Shown one piece after another: positions 20,290 to 28,325 of a stretch of DNA of 64,000 nt. The number at the start of each line of letters is the position of its first letter. Within the stretch, counting starts at the first letter, position 1. The notes below the pieces were generated by a model that did not search any database, was not told the origin of the DNA, and was given only the letters and a program-made list of their open reading frames with translations. Source of the stretch: Glaciihabitans sp. (GTDB lineage: Bacteria; Actinomycetota; Actinomycetes; Actinomycetales; Microbacteriaceae). Position numbers and translations under genes: made by a program. Location: NCBI GenBank assembly GCA_025463785.1, contig JAODBD010000005.1, forward strand, positions 334,335 through 398,334, read 5' to 3'.

Positions 20290-21021
20290 CTAACTCAGGA
20301 AAGCCCGCAGTAGAGCGGTCGACCCCTCGAGGTGCTCGCGCATCGCCTCGGCGGCCCGCTCCGGATCGCCCGTCAGAATCGCGACGACGATCGCCTCGTG
20401 CTGCTCGTTGGAGTGCGCGATATTGGTCGCCAGCAACGGGATGCGGTCAAGCAGTTCATTGACACGCGTGCGGTTGTCGGCCAGAAGCGACACGAGCGAC
20501 GGTGTTCCGACGACCTCGCCGATGGTCAGGTGCAGTCGCGAATCGAGCCGCCGATAGTCGTCGGCGGATGCCGCGGCCGCCTCCCGCAGGCGCGTCCAGA
20601 GCATGTCCCGTTCGGGCGCACTCAGGCTGCGGGCCGCGGCAGCGCGAGCGGCACCCAGCTCGAGGATTTCGCGGAGCCCGAGGACATCCTCGATTTCATC
20701 CGGAGTCGGCGTTCGTGTCTCGCCCACCACGACGGGGACGGGATCCGTGACGAACGTACCGCCGTAACGGCCGCGCTTGCTGAGGAGGTAGCCGGCGTCC
20801 GACAGTTCACGGATCGCCTCACGCACGGTGTCGCGACTCACCGAGAACCGGGCGGCGAGGTCGCGCTCGGGCGGGAGCGCTTCGCCGGGCGCGACGATCC
20901 CCAGCCGAATGGTCTGGAGCAGCCTCGCCACCGTGTCCTCGAACGCGTTGCCGTGGCGCACCGGTCGAAACAGCGCCTCATCCACAAGGTTCGGGTACGC
21001 CTCCGGAGTGTTGTCGGTCAC
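20290..21021 (-). CDS. FadR-type GntR transcriptional regulator
   Basis: A 243-residue regulator with an N-terminal winged helix (LGIVAPGEALPPERDLAARFSVSRDTVREAIRELSDAGYL) and an all-helical FCD ligand domain (LREILELGAARAAAARS...LDSRLHLTIGE). FCD domains bind small organic acids or metal-ligand complexes. It is the last gene of the five-gene unit running from the glutamine-synthetase-like gene, 11 bases after the SDR, so it is probably the pathway-specific regulator. GTG start VTDNTPEAYPNL. The longer ORF in the track runs through the SDR gene in another frame. Confidence 0.88.
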   Translation of the reverse strand: MTDNTPEAYPNLVDEALFRPVRHGNAFEDTVARLLQTIRLGIVAPGEALPPERDLAARFSVSRDTVREAIRELSDAGYLLSKRGRYGGTFVTDPVPVVVGETRTPTPDEIEDVLGLREILELGAARAAAARSLSAPERDMLWTRLREAAAASADDYRRLDSRLHLTIGEVVGTPSLVSLLADNRTRVNELLDRIPLLATNIAHSNEQHEAIVVAILTGDPERAAEAMREHLEGSTALLRAFLS

Positions 21022-21032
21022 GGATGCGCGCC

Positions 21033-21821
21033 CTACAGCGGTGTGACGTAGGCCGAGCTGATGCCGCCATCCACCAGGAAGGTCGATGCGGTGATGAAGC
21101 TCGCGTCGTCGCTGGCGAGAAACGCGACGGCCGCCGCGAGTTCTTCCGGTTCGGCAAAGCGGCCCTTCGGGATGTGCACGAGTCGCCGCTGCGCACGCTC
21201 CGGGTCCTTCGCGAACAGCTCCTGCAGCAGCGGAGTATTGACCGGTCCCGGGCAGAGCGCATTGACGCGGATGCCCTGGCGCGCGAACTGCACGCCGAGT
21301 TCCTTGGTCATCGCCAGCACGCCGCCCTTCGACGCGGTGTACGAAATCTGGCTCGTCGCCGATCCCATGACCGCGACAAAGGATGCCGTGTTGATGATCG
21401 AGCCACTCTGCTGCGCGACCATGTGCCGAAGCGCCGCACGCGAGCACAGGTAGACCGACTTGAGATTGACCTCCTGCACACGATCCCAGGCCGGCAGTTC
21501 CGTCGTTTCGATCGAGTCGTCGTCGGGCGGCGAGATGCCAGCATTGTTGAACGCGATATCCACCGAGCCGTAGGTCGTCGCCGCAGTGTCGAAGAGGTTG
21601 TTGACCTGGGCCTCATCGGTCACGTCGACCTGCACGAACAGGCCACCGACCAGTTCCGCAGCAGTCCGGCCGGCCTCGGCATTGAAGTCGCCGATGACCA
21701 CGGTCGCGCCCTCGGCTGCGAAACGCTTCGCGGTGGCGAGGCCGATTCCGCTGGCGCCGCCCGTGATGACGGCGACCTTGCCTGCGAGCCGCTGGGTCAG
21801 GTCGATCGGTGTGATTGTCAT
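21033..21821 (-). CDS. SDR family NAD(P)-dependent oxidoreductase
   Basis: A 262-residue short-chain dehydrogenase. It has the cofactor motif TGGASGIGLATAKRF (TGxxxGxG), the NNAGISPP segment, and the catalytic YTASK (YxxxK). The acidic residue after strand 2 (IGDFNAE) favours NAD. In this operon it sits between the aldehyde dehydrogenase (13-base gap) and the regulator. An alcohol dehydrogenase is exactly what oxidation of gamma-glutamylethanolamide to the aldehyde would need, so that substrate is proposed. The link is inferred from context, as SDR sequences seldom reveal substrate. The ATG giving MTITPIDLTQ is preferred to the longer track start. Confidence 0.85.
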   Translation of the reverse strand: MTITPIDLTQRLAGKVAVITGGASGIGLATAKRFAAEGATVVIGDFNAEAGRTAAELVGGLFVQVDVTDEAQVNNLFDTAATTYGSVDIAFNNAGISPPDDDSIETTELPAWDRVQEVNLKSVYLCSRAALRHMVAQQSGSIINTASFVAVMGSATSQISYTASKGGVLAMTKELGVQFARQGIRVNALCPGPVNTPLLQELFAKDPERAQRRLVHIPKGRFAEPEELAAAVAFLASDDASFITASTFLVDGGISSAYVTPL

Positions 21822-21834
21822 TGTTGTCTGTTTC

Positions 21835-23196
21835 CTAGTCGGTGCTGATGAAGACGTTTTTGGTCTCGGTGAAGGCGGTGGCGGCATCCGGTCCCAACTC
21901 GCGCCCGAGGCCACTCTGCTTGAAACCGCCGAACGGGGTGGAATACCTGACGGACGAGTGCGAATTGACGGACAGGTTGCCCGTCTCGATGCCGCGCGCG
22001 ACGCGGATGGCCCGGCCGACATCCCGAGTCCAGATCGAGCCCGAGAGACCGTAGATGCTGTCGTTGGCGAGCGCGATCGCGTCGGCTTCGTCCTCGAACG
22101 GCAGCACCGTCACGACCGGGCCGAAGATCTCTTCCGTGACGACGCGATCGGTTCGGGATGCCGGGAGCAGCACCGTGGGCGGGAACCAGTACCCGGCGCC
22201 GCCTGGCGCACTCCCGCGAAACGCCACCCGCGTCTCATCGGTCACAAAGGACGCGACCCGGTCGAGGTGAGCCTTGGCGACGAGCGGGCCCATCTCGGTC
22301 GATTCGTCGCTCGGGAGCCCGACCCGAACACCCTTGACCGCGGGTTCCAGTAGCTCGAGGAACCGGTCGTAGACGCTGCGCTCGACGAGGATTCGGCTGC
22401 GGGCGCAGCAATCCTGGCCAGCGTTCTCGAATACCGCGGAGGGCGCGGAGGCAGCCGCCTTCTCGAGGTCGGAGTCGGCAAACACCACGTTCGCGCTCTT
22501 GCCGCCGAGTTCGAGGGTGACCGCCTTGACCTGCTGCGCGCATCCCGCCATCACGCCCTTGCCGACCTCGGTCGAGCCGGTAAATACGATCTTGCGCACG
22601 CTCTCGTGTGAGACAAATCGCTCGCCGACCACGCTTCCGCGGCCGGGAAGCACCTGGAACAGGCCAGCAGGCAGCCCCGATTCCACGCCGAGTTCGGCGA
22701 TGCGGATCGCTGTCAGCGGCGTCCACTCGGCCGGCTTGAGCACCACCGCGTTGCCCGCCGCGAGCGCTGGCGCGAAACCCCAGGCCGCGATCGTCATCGG
22801 GAAGTTCCACGGCACGATGATGCCGACGACACCGAGCGGTTCGAGGAAGGTCACGTCGAGACCACCCGCAACGGGGATCTGCTTGCCGATCATCCGTTCC
22901 GGAGCCGCCGCGTAGTAGTTGAGGACGTCGCGAACGTGGCCGGCCTCCCAGCGCGCCTGTCCGATGGGATGCCCGGAGTTGGCCACCTCGAGCCAGGCAA
23001 GTTCATCGATCGCAGCGTCGACGGCCACGGCAAACCGCCTGAGCGCCGCGGCACGTTCGGCGGGCGCGAGCCTGGCCCACGCGCGCTGGGCGATGACGGC
23101 GCGAGCGACCGCGTCATCCACCTGCTCCAGAGAACTCTGCTCGACGGTTCGAAGAATCGTCTCGTCGGTGGGATTGATGAGGGTAGTGCTAGCCAC
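21835..23196 (-). CDS. Aldehyde dehydrogenase family protein
   Basis: A 453-residue NAD(P)-dependent aldehyde dehydrogenase. Visible are the cofactor region VPWNFPMTIAAWGFAPALAAGN and KPAEWTPLTA, the general base in TLELGGKSANVVF, the catalytic Cys in NAGQDCCARSRILV, and the C-terminal GGFKQSGLGRELG. The start is GTG (VASTTLINPT), which overlaps the end of the hydrolase gene upstream by 8 bases. In the proposed pathway it would oxidise a gamma-glutamyl aldehyde to gamma-glutamylglycine, matching the role of PuuC in the E. coli putrescine route. Substrate is inferred from neighbours. Confidence 0.88.
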   Translation of the reverse strand: MASTTLINPTDETILRTVEQSSLEQVDDAVARAVIAQRAWARLAPAERAAALRRFAVAVDAAIDELAWLEVANSGHPIGQARWEAGHVRDVLNYYAAAPERMIGKQIPVAGGLDVTFLEPLGVVGIIVPWNFPMTIAAWGFAPALAAGNAVVLKPAEWTPLTAIRIAELGVESGLPAGLFQVLPGRGSVVGERFVSHESVRKIVFTGSTEVGKGVMAGCAQQVKAVTLELGGKSANVVFADSDLEKAAASAPSAVFENAGQDCCARSRILVERSVYDRFLELLEPAVKGVRVGLPSDESTEMGPLVAKAHLDRVASFVTDETRVAFRGSAPGGAGYWFPPTVLLPASRTDRVVTEEIFGPVVTVLPFEDEADAIALANDSIYGLSGSIWTRDVGRAIRVARGIETGNLSVNSHSSVRYSTPFGGFKQSGLGRELGPDAATAFTETKNVFISTD

Positions 23197-24004
23197 GTGC
23201 GCCGACCTTCCCGTACTCGCGGGCAGCGCCCACGAGGCCCGCAAACAGGCGCAGGTCGTCTGGAGTCTCTTCGGGATGCCACTGAACTGCAACGCCGAAC
23301 GGTACCGAGTCGAGCTCGACCGCCTCGATGATGCCGTCCTCCGTGCGCGCCGAGACGATCAGGCCGTCGGCTACCCGGTCGATGGACTGGTGGTGATAGA
23401 CCTTCGCGGTGAGTCCTGCTCCGAGCAGCTCCGCGAGTTCCGTGGAGGGCTCGACCTCGACGGCAACCTCGTTGAAGTTGCCCTCGCCGAGATTGTATTT
23501 GGTGCTGCCGACGACCTCGGGCAGGTGCTGCAGCAGCGTGCCTCCGAGGGCAACGTTCAAAACCTGCGCGCCACGGCAGATGCCGAGGAACGGCAATTCC
23601 CGCGCTATCGCACCGCGCAGGAGTGCATCCTCCCAGGCGTCACGATCCGGGCGCGGATCGTCGGTTGTTGGGTGTGGCTGTTGTCCGTAGCGGGCCGGGT
23701 CGACATCCTTGCCGCCGGTCAGGATGATGCCGTCCAGCCCGTCGAGGATCCGCGCGACGATCGCGTCGTCGACCGGCTGCGGCGGCAAAAGCACGGCGAT
23801 GCCGCCCGACCTGGTGACCGCGTCGAAGTACACCTTGGGAAGAAAGGATGCCGGAACATCCCAGACGCCAGTCTGCGCCTGCTCGAGATAGGTCGTGAGG
23901 CCGATCACGGGGCGCTGGAGTTGAGCGCGACGATCATTTCTGATCGTCGCCGCGACGCCAGCCCTGACGACCGTCTCGGCCGTCGGTTCCTCAGAAGCGC
24001 TCAA
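23189..24004 (-). CDS. Gamma-glutamyl-gamma-aminobutyrate hydrolase-like (PuuD family) class I amidotransferase
   Basis: A 271-residue class I glutamine-amidotransferase-fold hydrolase. It has GLDGIILTGGKDVDPARYG, the nucleophile elbow GICRGAQVLNVALGG (Cys), KVYHHQSID, and the C-terminal QWHPEE (His/Glu of the triad). The family removes glutamate from gamma-glutamyl compounds. Within this operon it would release glutamate from gamma-glutamylglycine. No ATG is available in a sensible place. The best start is TTG at 24004, preceded by GAGAGGG and overlapping the end of the glutamine-synthetase-like gene by 14 bases. A GTG at 23908 (VIGLTTYLEQ) is an alternative. Confidence 0.85.
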   Translation of the reverse strand: MSASEEPTAETVVRAGVAATIRNDRRAQLQRPVIGLTTYLEQAQTGVWDVPASFLPKVYFDAVTRSGGIAVLLPPQPVDDAIVARILDGLDGIILTGGKDVDPARYGQQPHPTTDDPRPDRDAWEDALLRGAIARELPFLGICRGAQVLNVALGGTLLQHLPEVVGSTKYNLGEGNFNEVAVEVEPSTELAELLGAGLTAKVYHHQSIDRVADGLIVSARTEDGIIEAVELDSVPFGVAVQWHPEETPDDLRLFAGLVGAAREYGKVGARG

Positions 24005-25370
24005 AGCCGCGCACCCTCTCCCAGTCGGTGATGGCAGCGTCGTAGGCGCGCTGCTCGATACGGGCGTTATTGAGGTAGTGGTCGACGACCTCGTCGCCGA
24101 ACGCTGTGCGGGCGATGGTCGAGGCGGACAACAGCTCGGCCGCATCCCGAAGCGTCGTCGGCACCCGCGGAGCACTCGAACCGTATGCGTTGCCCTCGAA
24201 GATGGGCTCGAGCTCAAGCTCGTTCTCGATGCCATAGAGACCGCCGGCGATGAGCGCAGCGACGGCGAGGTACTGGTTGACGTCGCCTCCAGGGATGCGG
24301 TTTTCGACCCGCAGTCCGGCGCCGTGACCGACAACCCGAAGCGCACACGTGCGATTGTCGACTCCCCACGCGACGGCGGTCGGCGCGAAACTGCCCTCAA
24401 CGTAGCGCTTGTACGAGTTGATATTGGGAGCGAAGAACAGGCTGAGTTCGCGGGTGGTTGCAATCAGACCGGCGAGCCAGTGTTCCATCAGTTTCGAGAA
24501 GCCGTACTGGCCATCCCCCGACATCACGGCTTTGCCGTCGGCGCCTCGAACACTCAGGTGGATGTGACAGCTGTTGCCTTCTCGCTCGTTGTACTTGGCC
24601 ATGAAGGTGAGGGCCTTGCCGTGCTGGTCTGCGATCTCCTTTGCGCCGTTCTTGTAGATCGAGTGGTTATCGCAGGTTTCGAGGGCACCCGTGTAGCGGA
24701 ATGCGATCTCCTGCTGGCCGAGGTTGCACTCCCCCTTGACGCCCTCGCAGTACATGCCCGCACCGTCCATGCCATTGCGAATGTCACGCAGCAGCGGCTC
24801 CATGCGGGTGGACGCCAGAATCGCGTAGTCGATGTTGTAGTCGCTCGAGGGCGTGAGCCCGGTGTATCCCTTCGCCCAGGCCTCGCGATACGTGTTGTCG
24901 AAAACGATGAACTCGAGTTCGGTACCGACGAAGGGCACGAGGCCCCGCTCGGCGAGACGGGCAATTTGCGTCTTCAAGATCTCGCGCGGGCTCTGCACTA
25001 CCGGCGTTTCGTCGAGCAGCGTCAGATCGGCCATCACGAGGGCCGTCGCCGTTAGCCACGGGATGATGCGAAGCGTCGACAGGTCGGGGTGCATCGCCAT
25101 GTCGCCATAGCCCGTCTCCCACGATGACATCGGGTAACCGTCGACCGTGTTGTTCTCGACATCGACGGCGAGCAGGTAGTTGCAGCACTCGGCGCCGTGC
25201 TCGGCGAGATCCTCGAGGAACAACCGGGCGGAAGCTCGCTTGCCAACCAGTCGCCCCTGCATGTCGGTGAAGGCGATGATGACTGTGTCGACCTCGCGTT
25301 TGTCGACCAGTGCGGTGAGCTCGGCGATGGTCAACATTCCGGTTTTTGATGCTGTGGTGCTGCTTGGCAT
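23991..25370 (-). CDS. Glutamine-synthetase-like gamma-glutamyl amine ligase (GlnA4/PuuA type)
   Basis: A 459-residue ATP-dependent ligase of the glutamine synthetase fold. It shows the N-terminal beta-grasp region (DTVIIAFTDMQGRLVGKR), FVGTELEFIVFDN, GNSCHIHLSVRG (active-site His region), NSYKRYVEGSFAPTAVAWGVDNRTCALRV and RVENRIPGGDVNQYLA. NSYKR and the lack of a canonical adenylylation site separate it from ammonium-assimilating GlnA and match PuuA and actinobacterial GlnA3/GlnA4. Such enzymes couple glutamate to a polyamine or to ethanolamine. The divergent ethanolamine permease favours ethanolamine. First gene of the five-gene unit. Confidence 0.87.
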   Translation of the reverse strand: MPSSTTASKTGMLTIAELTALVDKREVDTVIIAFTDMQGRLVGKRASARLFLEDLAEHGAECCNYLLAVDVENNTVDGYPMSSWETGYGDMAMHPDLSTLRIIPWLTATALVMADLTLLDETPVVQSPREILKTQIARLAERGLVPFVGTELEFIVFDNTYREAWAKGYTGLTPSSDYNIDYAILASTRMEPLLRDIRNGMDGAGMYCEGVKGECNLGQQEIAFRYTGALETCDNHSIYKNGAKEIADQHGKALTFMAKYNEREGNSCHIHLSVRGADGKAVMSGDGQYGFSKLMEHWLAGLIATTRELSLFFAPNINSYKRYVEGSFAPTAVAWGVDNRTCALRVVGHGAGLRVENRIPGGDVNQYLAVAALIAGGLYGIENELELEPIFEGNAYGSSAPRVPTTLRDAAELLSASTIARTAFGDEVVDHYLNNARIEQRAYDAAITDWERVRGFERF

Positions 25371-25442
25371 GGCGCTCTCTCATCCTCGAGGCTTCAACCC
25401 GACCATTACATCACAGCGACCCTGAGCATTGATTGCCCATTT

Positions 25443-25462
25443 GTAACGAGCTGTTAACAGCT
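25443..25462. promoter_or_regulatory. Palindrome in the divergent promoter region of the ethanolamine cluster
   Basis: Between the two divergent genes lies the perfect 14-base palindrome AGCTGTTAACAGCT (25449-25462). The overlapping stretch GTAAC-N6-TTAAC (25443-25458) resembles the actinobacterial GlnR box (gTnAC-N6-GaAAC) in its first half-site and partly in its second. Either the local FadR-type regulator or a nitrogen regulator could bind here. Binding is not shown by the sequence. Confidence 0.5.
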
Positions 25463-25565
25463 AAAGGTAGACAAAAGGTACCAATAAGCGCCATGCTCTC
25501 GATAACGTGGACGCCCTTCCGACGCGATCCACTCCCGAAGTAATTCACAAGTCTTGGAGGACTGG

Positions 25566-27083
25566 ATGGCCGACAATATTGTCGCTGGCGTGAAATACAA
25601 GAAAGCGGAGGCGGGCTACTTCGAAAAACGCACCCTCAAGCGGAGCGCAGGCTTCTGGGGAATCTGGGGTCTCGGCGTCGCGGCCGTGATCTCTGGCGAG
25701 TTCTCCGGTTGGAACCTGGGAATGGCGCAGGCTGGCTTCGGAGGTATGGCCATCGCGGTCGTCATCGTGGTCGTCATGTACTTCACCATGCTGTTCTCGA
25801 TCGGTGAGATGGCCGCGGCCCTGCCGCACACGGGTGGCGCATATTCGTTCGCCCGCGCGGCAATGGGTCCGTGGGGTGGATTTATCACCGGTTTGGCCGA
25901 ATCCATCGAATATGTGGTAACCACGGCCGTGGTTGTCTACTTCGCTGCCGACTACGCGAACGCCGCGCTTGACGCGTTCTTCGGATTCCAGCTTCCCGCC
26001 TGGATCATGTGGATCATCCTCTACGCGATATTCCTCGTGGTGAACGGGCTCGGTGCCGCAATCGGATTCCGTCTGGCCATCATCGTCTCGATCATCTCGA
26101 TTGCCATCCTCGCGGTGTTCGTCATCGTCGCATTCTCAACCGGCAGCTTCTCGCTGGACAAGCTCTGGGACGTCAAGCCGACGGCCGGCAACAGCACATT
26201 CCTGCCGGGAGGCTTCGGGCCGGTGCTGTTGGTGATTCCGTTCGCGATGTGGTTCTTCCTCGGCATCGAAGAATTGCCGCTGGCATCCGAGGAGACCAAG
26301 AATCCGCAGCGCGACATCCCGAGGGCGGGAATCATTGCGCTGATCACGCTGCTGGTCTGCGCAGTGGTTATCTTCGTGGTGAACACGGGGGTCAATGGCG
26401 CCAAGGAGATCTCTCCATCCGGGCAGCCTTTGCTCGACGGCTTCGCGCTCATGGTGCCGAAGAGCCTGGCTGGGCTGCTCGCCATCTTCGCCCTGATCGG
26501 GCTGCTCGCATCGCTGCAGGGAATCATGTTCGCCTACGGACGCAACCTGTATTCCCTATCGCGGGCCGGCTACTACCCGAAGTTCATCTCGCGCACGGGC
26601 AAGTATCAGACCCCGGTTCTCGCCCTCGTCATCGGAGCGGTCATCGGTGTCCTCCTGCTCATCTTCGTGGATGCAACCGGCGGCTCAGCGGGGACCGCGG
26701 GAGCGACGACCCTGAACATCGCAATCTGGGGCGCCGTTGTGTCCTACCTGATGCAGATGATTTCGTTCGTGGTGCTTCGCAAGAAGTTCCCGAACGCGAA
26801 GCGTCCATACAAGAGTCCAACCGGAATCGTCGGTGCTGTGATCGCCGGCGTGATCTCGCTCGCGATCTTCATCGCGTTCCTGTTCAACCCCGGGTACCTG
26901 ATTGCCATCGCGGCAATCGCCGGCGTCTACGTCATCGGCCTCCTCCTGTTTGCCTTCGTCGGTCGCAAGCAGCTCGTGCTCTCTCCCGAGGAGGAGTTCG
27001 CGCTGAGTGGAGGCCTGCACGGTGACCCGCAGGTCGAGGGCTACGACGCCATGGAGGGCGAGATCTTCTCGCCGGACAAGTAA
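25566..27083 (+). CDS. eat: Ethanolamine permease (APC family)
   Basis: A 505-residue amino acid-polyamine-organocation transporter with about 12 helices, close in pattern to ethanolamine permeases: KRSAGFWGIWGLGVAAVISGEFSGWNLGMAQAGFGG, PHTGGAYSFARAAMGPWGGFITG, FFLGIEELPLASEETKNPQRDIPRA and GRNLYSLSRAGYYPKFISRTGKYQTPV. The track starts at a TTG 12 bases earlier. The ATG at 25566 is preferred because TTGGAGGACTGG places a strong ribosome binding site 6-7 bases before it. It is divergent from the glutamine-synthetase-like operon, and uptake plus glutamylation of ethanolamine would form one pathway. A hairpin follows the stop. Confidence 0.88.
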   Translation: MADNIVAGVKYKKAEAGYFEKRTLKRSAGFWGIWGLGVAAVISGEFSGWNLGMAQAGFGGMAIAVVIVVVMYFTMLFSIGEMAAALPHTGGAYSFARAAMGPWGGFITGLAESIEYVVTTAVVVYFAADYANAALDAFFGFQLPAWIMWIILYAIFLVVNGLGAAIGFRLAIIVSIISIAILAVFVIVAFSTGSFSLDKLWDVKPTAGNSTFLPGGFGPVLLVIPFAMWFFLGIEELPLASEETKNPQRDIPRAGIIALITLLVCAVVIFVVNTGVNGAKEISPSGQPLLDGFALMVPKSLAGLLAIFALIGLLASLQGIMFAYGRNLYSLSRAGYYPKFISRTGKYQTPVLALVIGAVIGVLLLIFVDATGGSAGTAGATTLNIAIWGAVVSYLMQMISFVVLRKKFPNAKRPYKSPTGIVGAVIAGVISLAIFIAFLFNPGYLIAIAAIAGVYVIGLLLFAFVGRKQLVLSPEEEFALSGGLHGDPQVEGYDAMEGEIFSPDK

Positions 27084-27092
27084 GGCACCGAC

Positions 27093-27136
27093 CGACGGCG
27101 CGTCGCCCGTGCACACGCACGCGCGGCGCGCCGTCG
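27093..27136 (+). terminator. Hairpin terminator of the permease gene
   Basis: Perfect 10-base arms CGACGGCGCG (27093-27102) and CGCGCCGTCG (27127-27136) enclose 24 bases and begin 10 bases after the permease stop codon. No T tract follows, as is usual in this GC range. The position favours termination. Confidence 0.65.
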
Positions 27137-27162
27137 TGTCCACCACGCTTTCGGGGCCGACA

Positions 27163-27441
27163 ATGGCCAGAACACCCACGAAAGGTCCTCCGGTGGTCTC
27201 GAGACTTCGCTTCCTTCGCCCGTTCGCACCGGCCCCGACCCCCGTCGACCTCCAGCAGATGGTCTACGACCTCGTGCTCGAGCGCGCCAACGCCATGTTC
27301 GGTCCTGGCTCATCGTTTACCGTGACCCTGCGCCTGGGCGATGAATCAAACGCGATCTTCGCCGAAACGGTCGCCGAAACCCTGGCGTGGGACGTCTCGC
27401 TGGGGCTCGATACGTATGCGGCACGTTCGCTCTCCGCCTAA
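27163..27441 (+). CDS. Small hypothetical protein
   Basis: A 92-residue protein starting MARTPTKGPPVVSRLRFLRPF. The second half looks like a compact soluble domain (PVDLQQMVYDLVLERANAMFGPGSSFTVTLRLGDESNAIFAETVAETLAWDVSLGL). No family is recognised. The ORF track begins much earlier, inside the permease gene and across its terminator hairpin, so the ATG after the hairpin is chosen. A GTG at 27136 or 27193 is also possible. It lies upstream of the alpha/beta hydrolase on the same strand. Confidence 0.55.
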   Translation: MARTPTKGPPVVSRLRFLRPFAPAPTPVDLQQMVYDLVLERANAMFGPGSSFTVTLRLGDESNAIFAETVAETLAWDVSLGLDTYAARSLSA

Positions 27442-27482
27442 GTCGCAACCCGCCTGATCCATTCCCTGCCTGACTCGCGCTC

Positions 27483-28271
27483 GTGCCTGACTCACGTCCC
27501 TTCGGCACGGTAACCGGCACGGTAGTCGAGCCGGCCAGGCCTCGACGTAATCGCATCCTCTGGCTCTGGATCGGTGTCGCCCTCGTGATCGCGGGTCTCG
27601 CACTCCTGACCTACGGCAGTATGCCGAGCGCGGCCGAAGCCGGACCTCTCGCGAGCGTGCAGGCCGACACGGGCATCCACTATTCGGAAACCGGGGATGC
27701 CGTGGTCATGACCCCGGCAAGCGGCGCGACCGGTGTCGGGCTGGTATTTCTGGCGGGCGAACACATTGACGCGAGCGCATACGCCTACACACTGTCGGGA
27801 CTCGTGGATGACGGCATAACAGTTGTCATCGCGAGGCCAATGCTGAGTCTGGCGATCCTCGAGTTTCGGCCGCTCACCACGTTCACCGGCCTCGCCCCCG
27901 GCATCTCGACCTGGTACGTGGGCGGGCACTCAGTTGGCGGGGTCAGGGCGTGCCAGTACGCCAAAGATGACTACACCGTCGGTGGACTGATCCTGTTCGG
28001 CTCGTCCTGCGCCCTCGATCTGTCGCACAGCTCGATTCCGGTGCTGAGCATCGGTGGCAGTCGAGACGGCTTGCGCACACCGGCAGGTATCCGAGCGGCG
28101 GCGCACCTGTTGCCGGACACGACCACGTTCGTCGAGATCGCCGGTGCCGATCACGCAAGTTTCGGCAGTTATGGACGCCAGGCTGGCGACAACACGGCGA
28201 CAACGGCTGGGTCGTCTGTGCGGTCGCAGCTGACTACGGACATCCTCGAGTTTGTTCGCGGGGGTGGCTGA
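27483..28271 (+). CDS. Membrane-anchored alpha/beta hydrolase
   Basis: A 262-residue protein with an N-terminal basic stretch and one membrane helix (ILWLWIGVALVIAGLALLTYG), so the catalytic domain should lie outside the membrane. The hydrolase fold shows the nucleophile elbow GGHSVGG (Ser150), GGSRDGL (acid) and GADHASFG (His), a complete triad. Substrate unknown; carboxylester or lipid-like substrates are typical. The GTG start gives VPDSRPFGTV. It is convergent with the ABC permease gene at 28326. Confidence 0.8.
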   Translation: MPDSRPFGTVTGTVVEPARPRRNRILWLWIGVALVIAGLALLTYGSMPSAAEAGPLASVQADTGIHYSETGDAVVMTPASGATGVGLVFLAGEHIDASAYAYTLSGLVDDGITVVIARPMLSLAILEFRPLTTFTGLAPGISTWYVGGHSVGGVRACQYAKDDYTVGGLILFGSSCALDLSHSSIPVLSIGGSRDGLRTPAGIRAAAHLLPDTTTFVEIAGADHASFGSYGRQAGDNTATTAGSSVRSQLTTDILEFVRGGG

Positions 28272-28325
28272 GGGGGTTGGCTGTGTGCGCTGACATTCCA
28301 CCCTCTCGTGCGGGATGCGCGCGGC

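Noticed and set aside
20290-21447. 385-residue long form of the FadR-type regulator
   Set aside because: The first 142 residues lie in the wrong frame of the SDR gene. The GTG at 21021 fits the family start.
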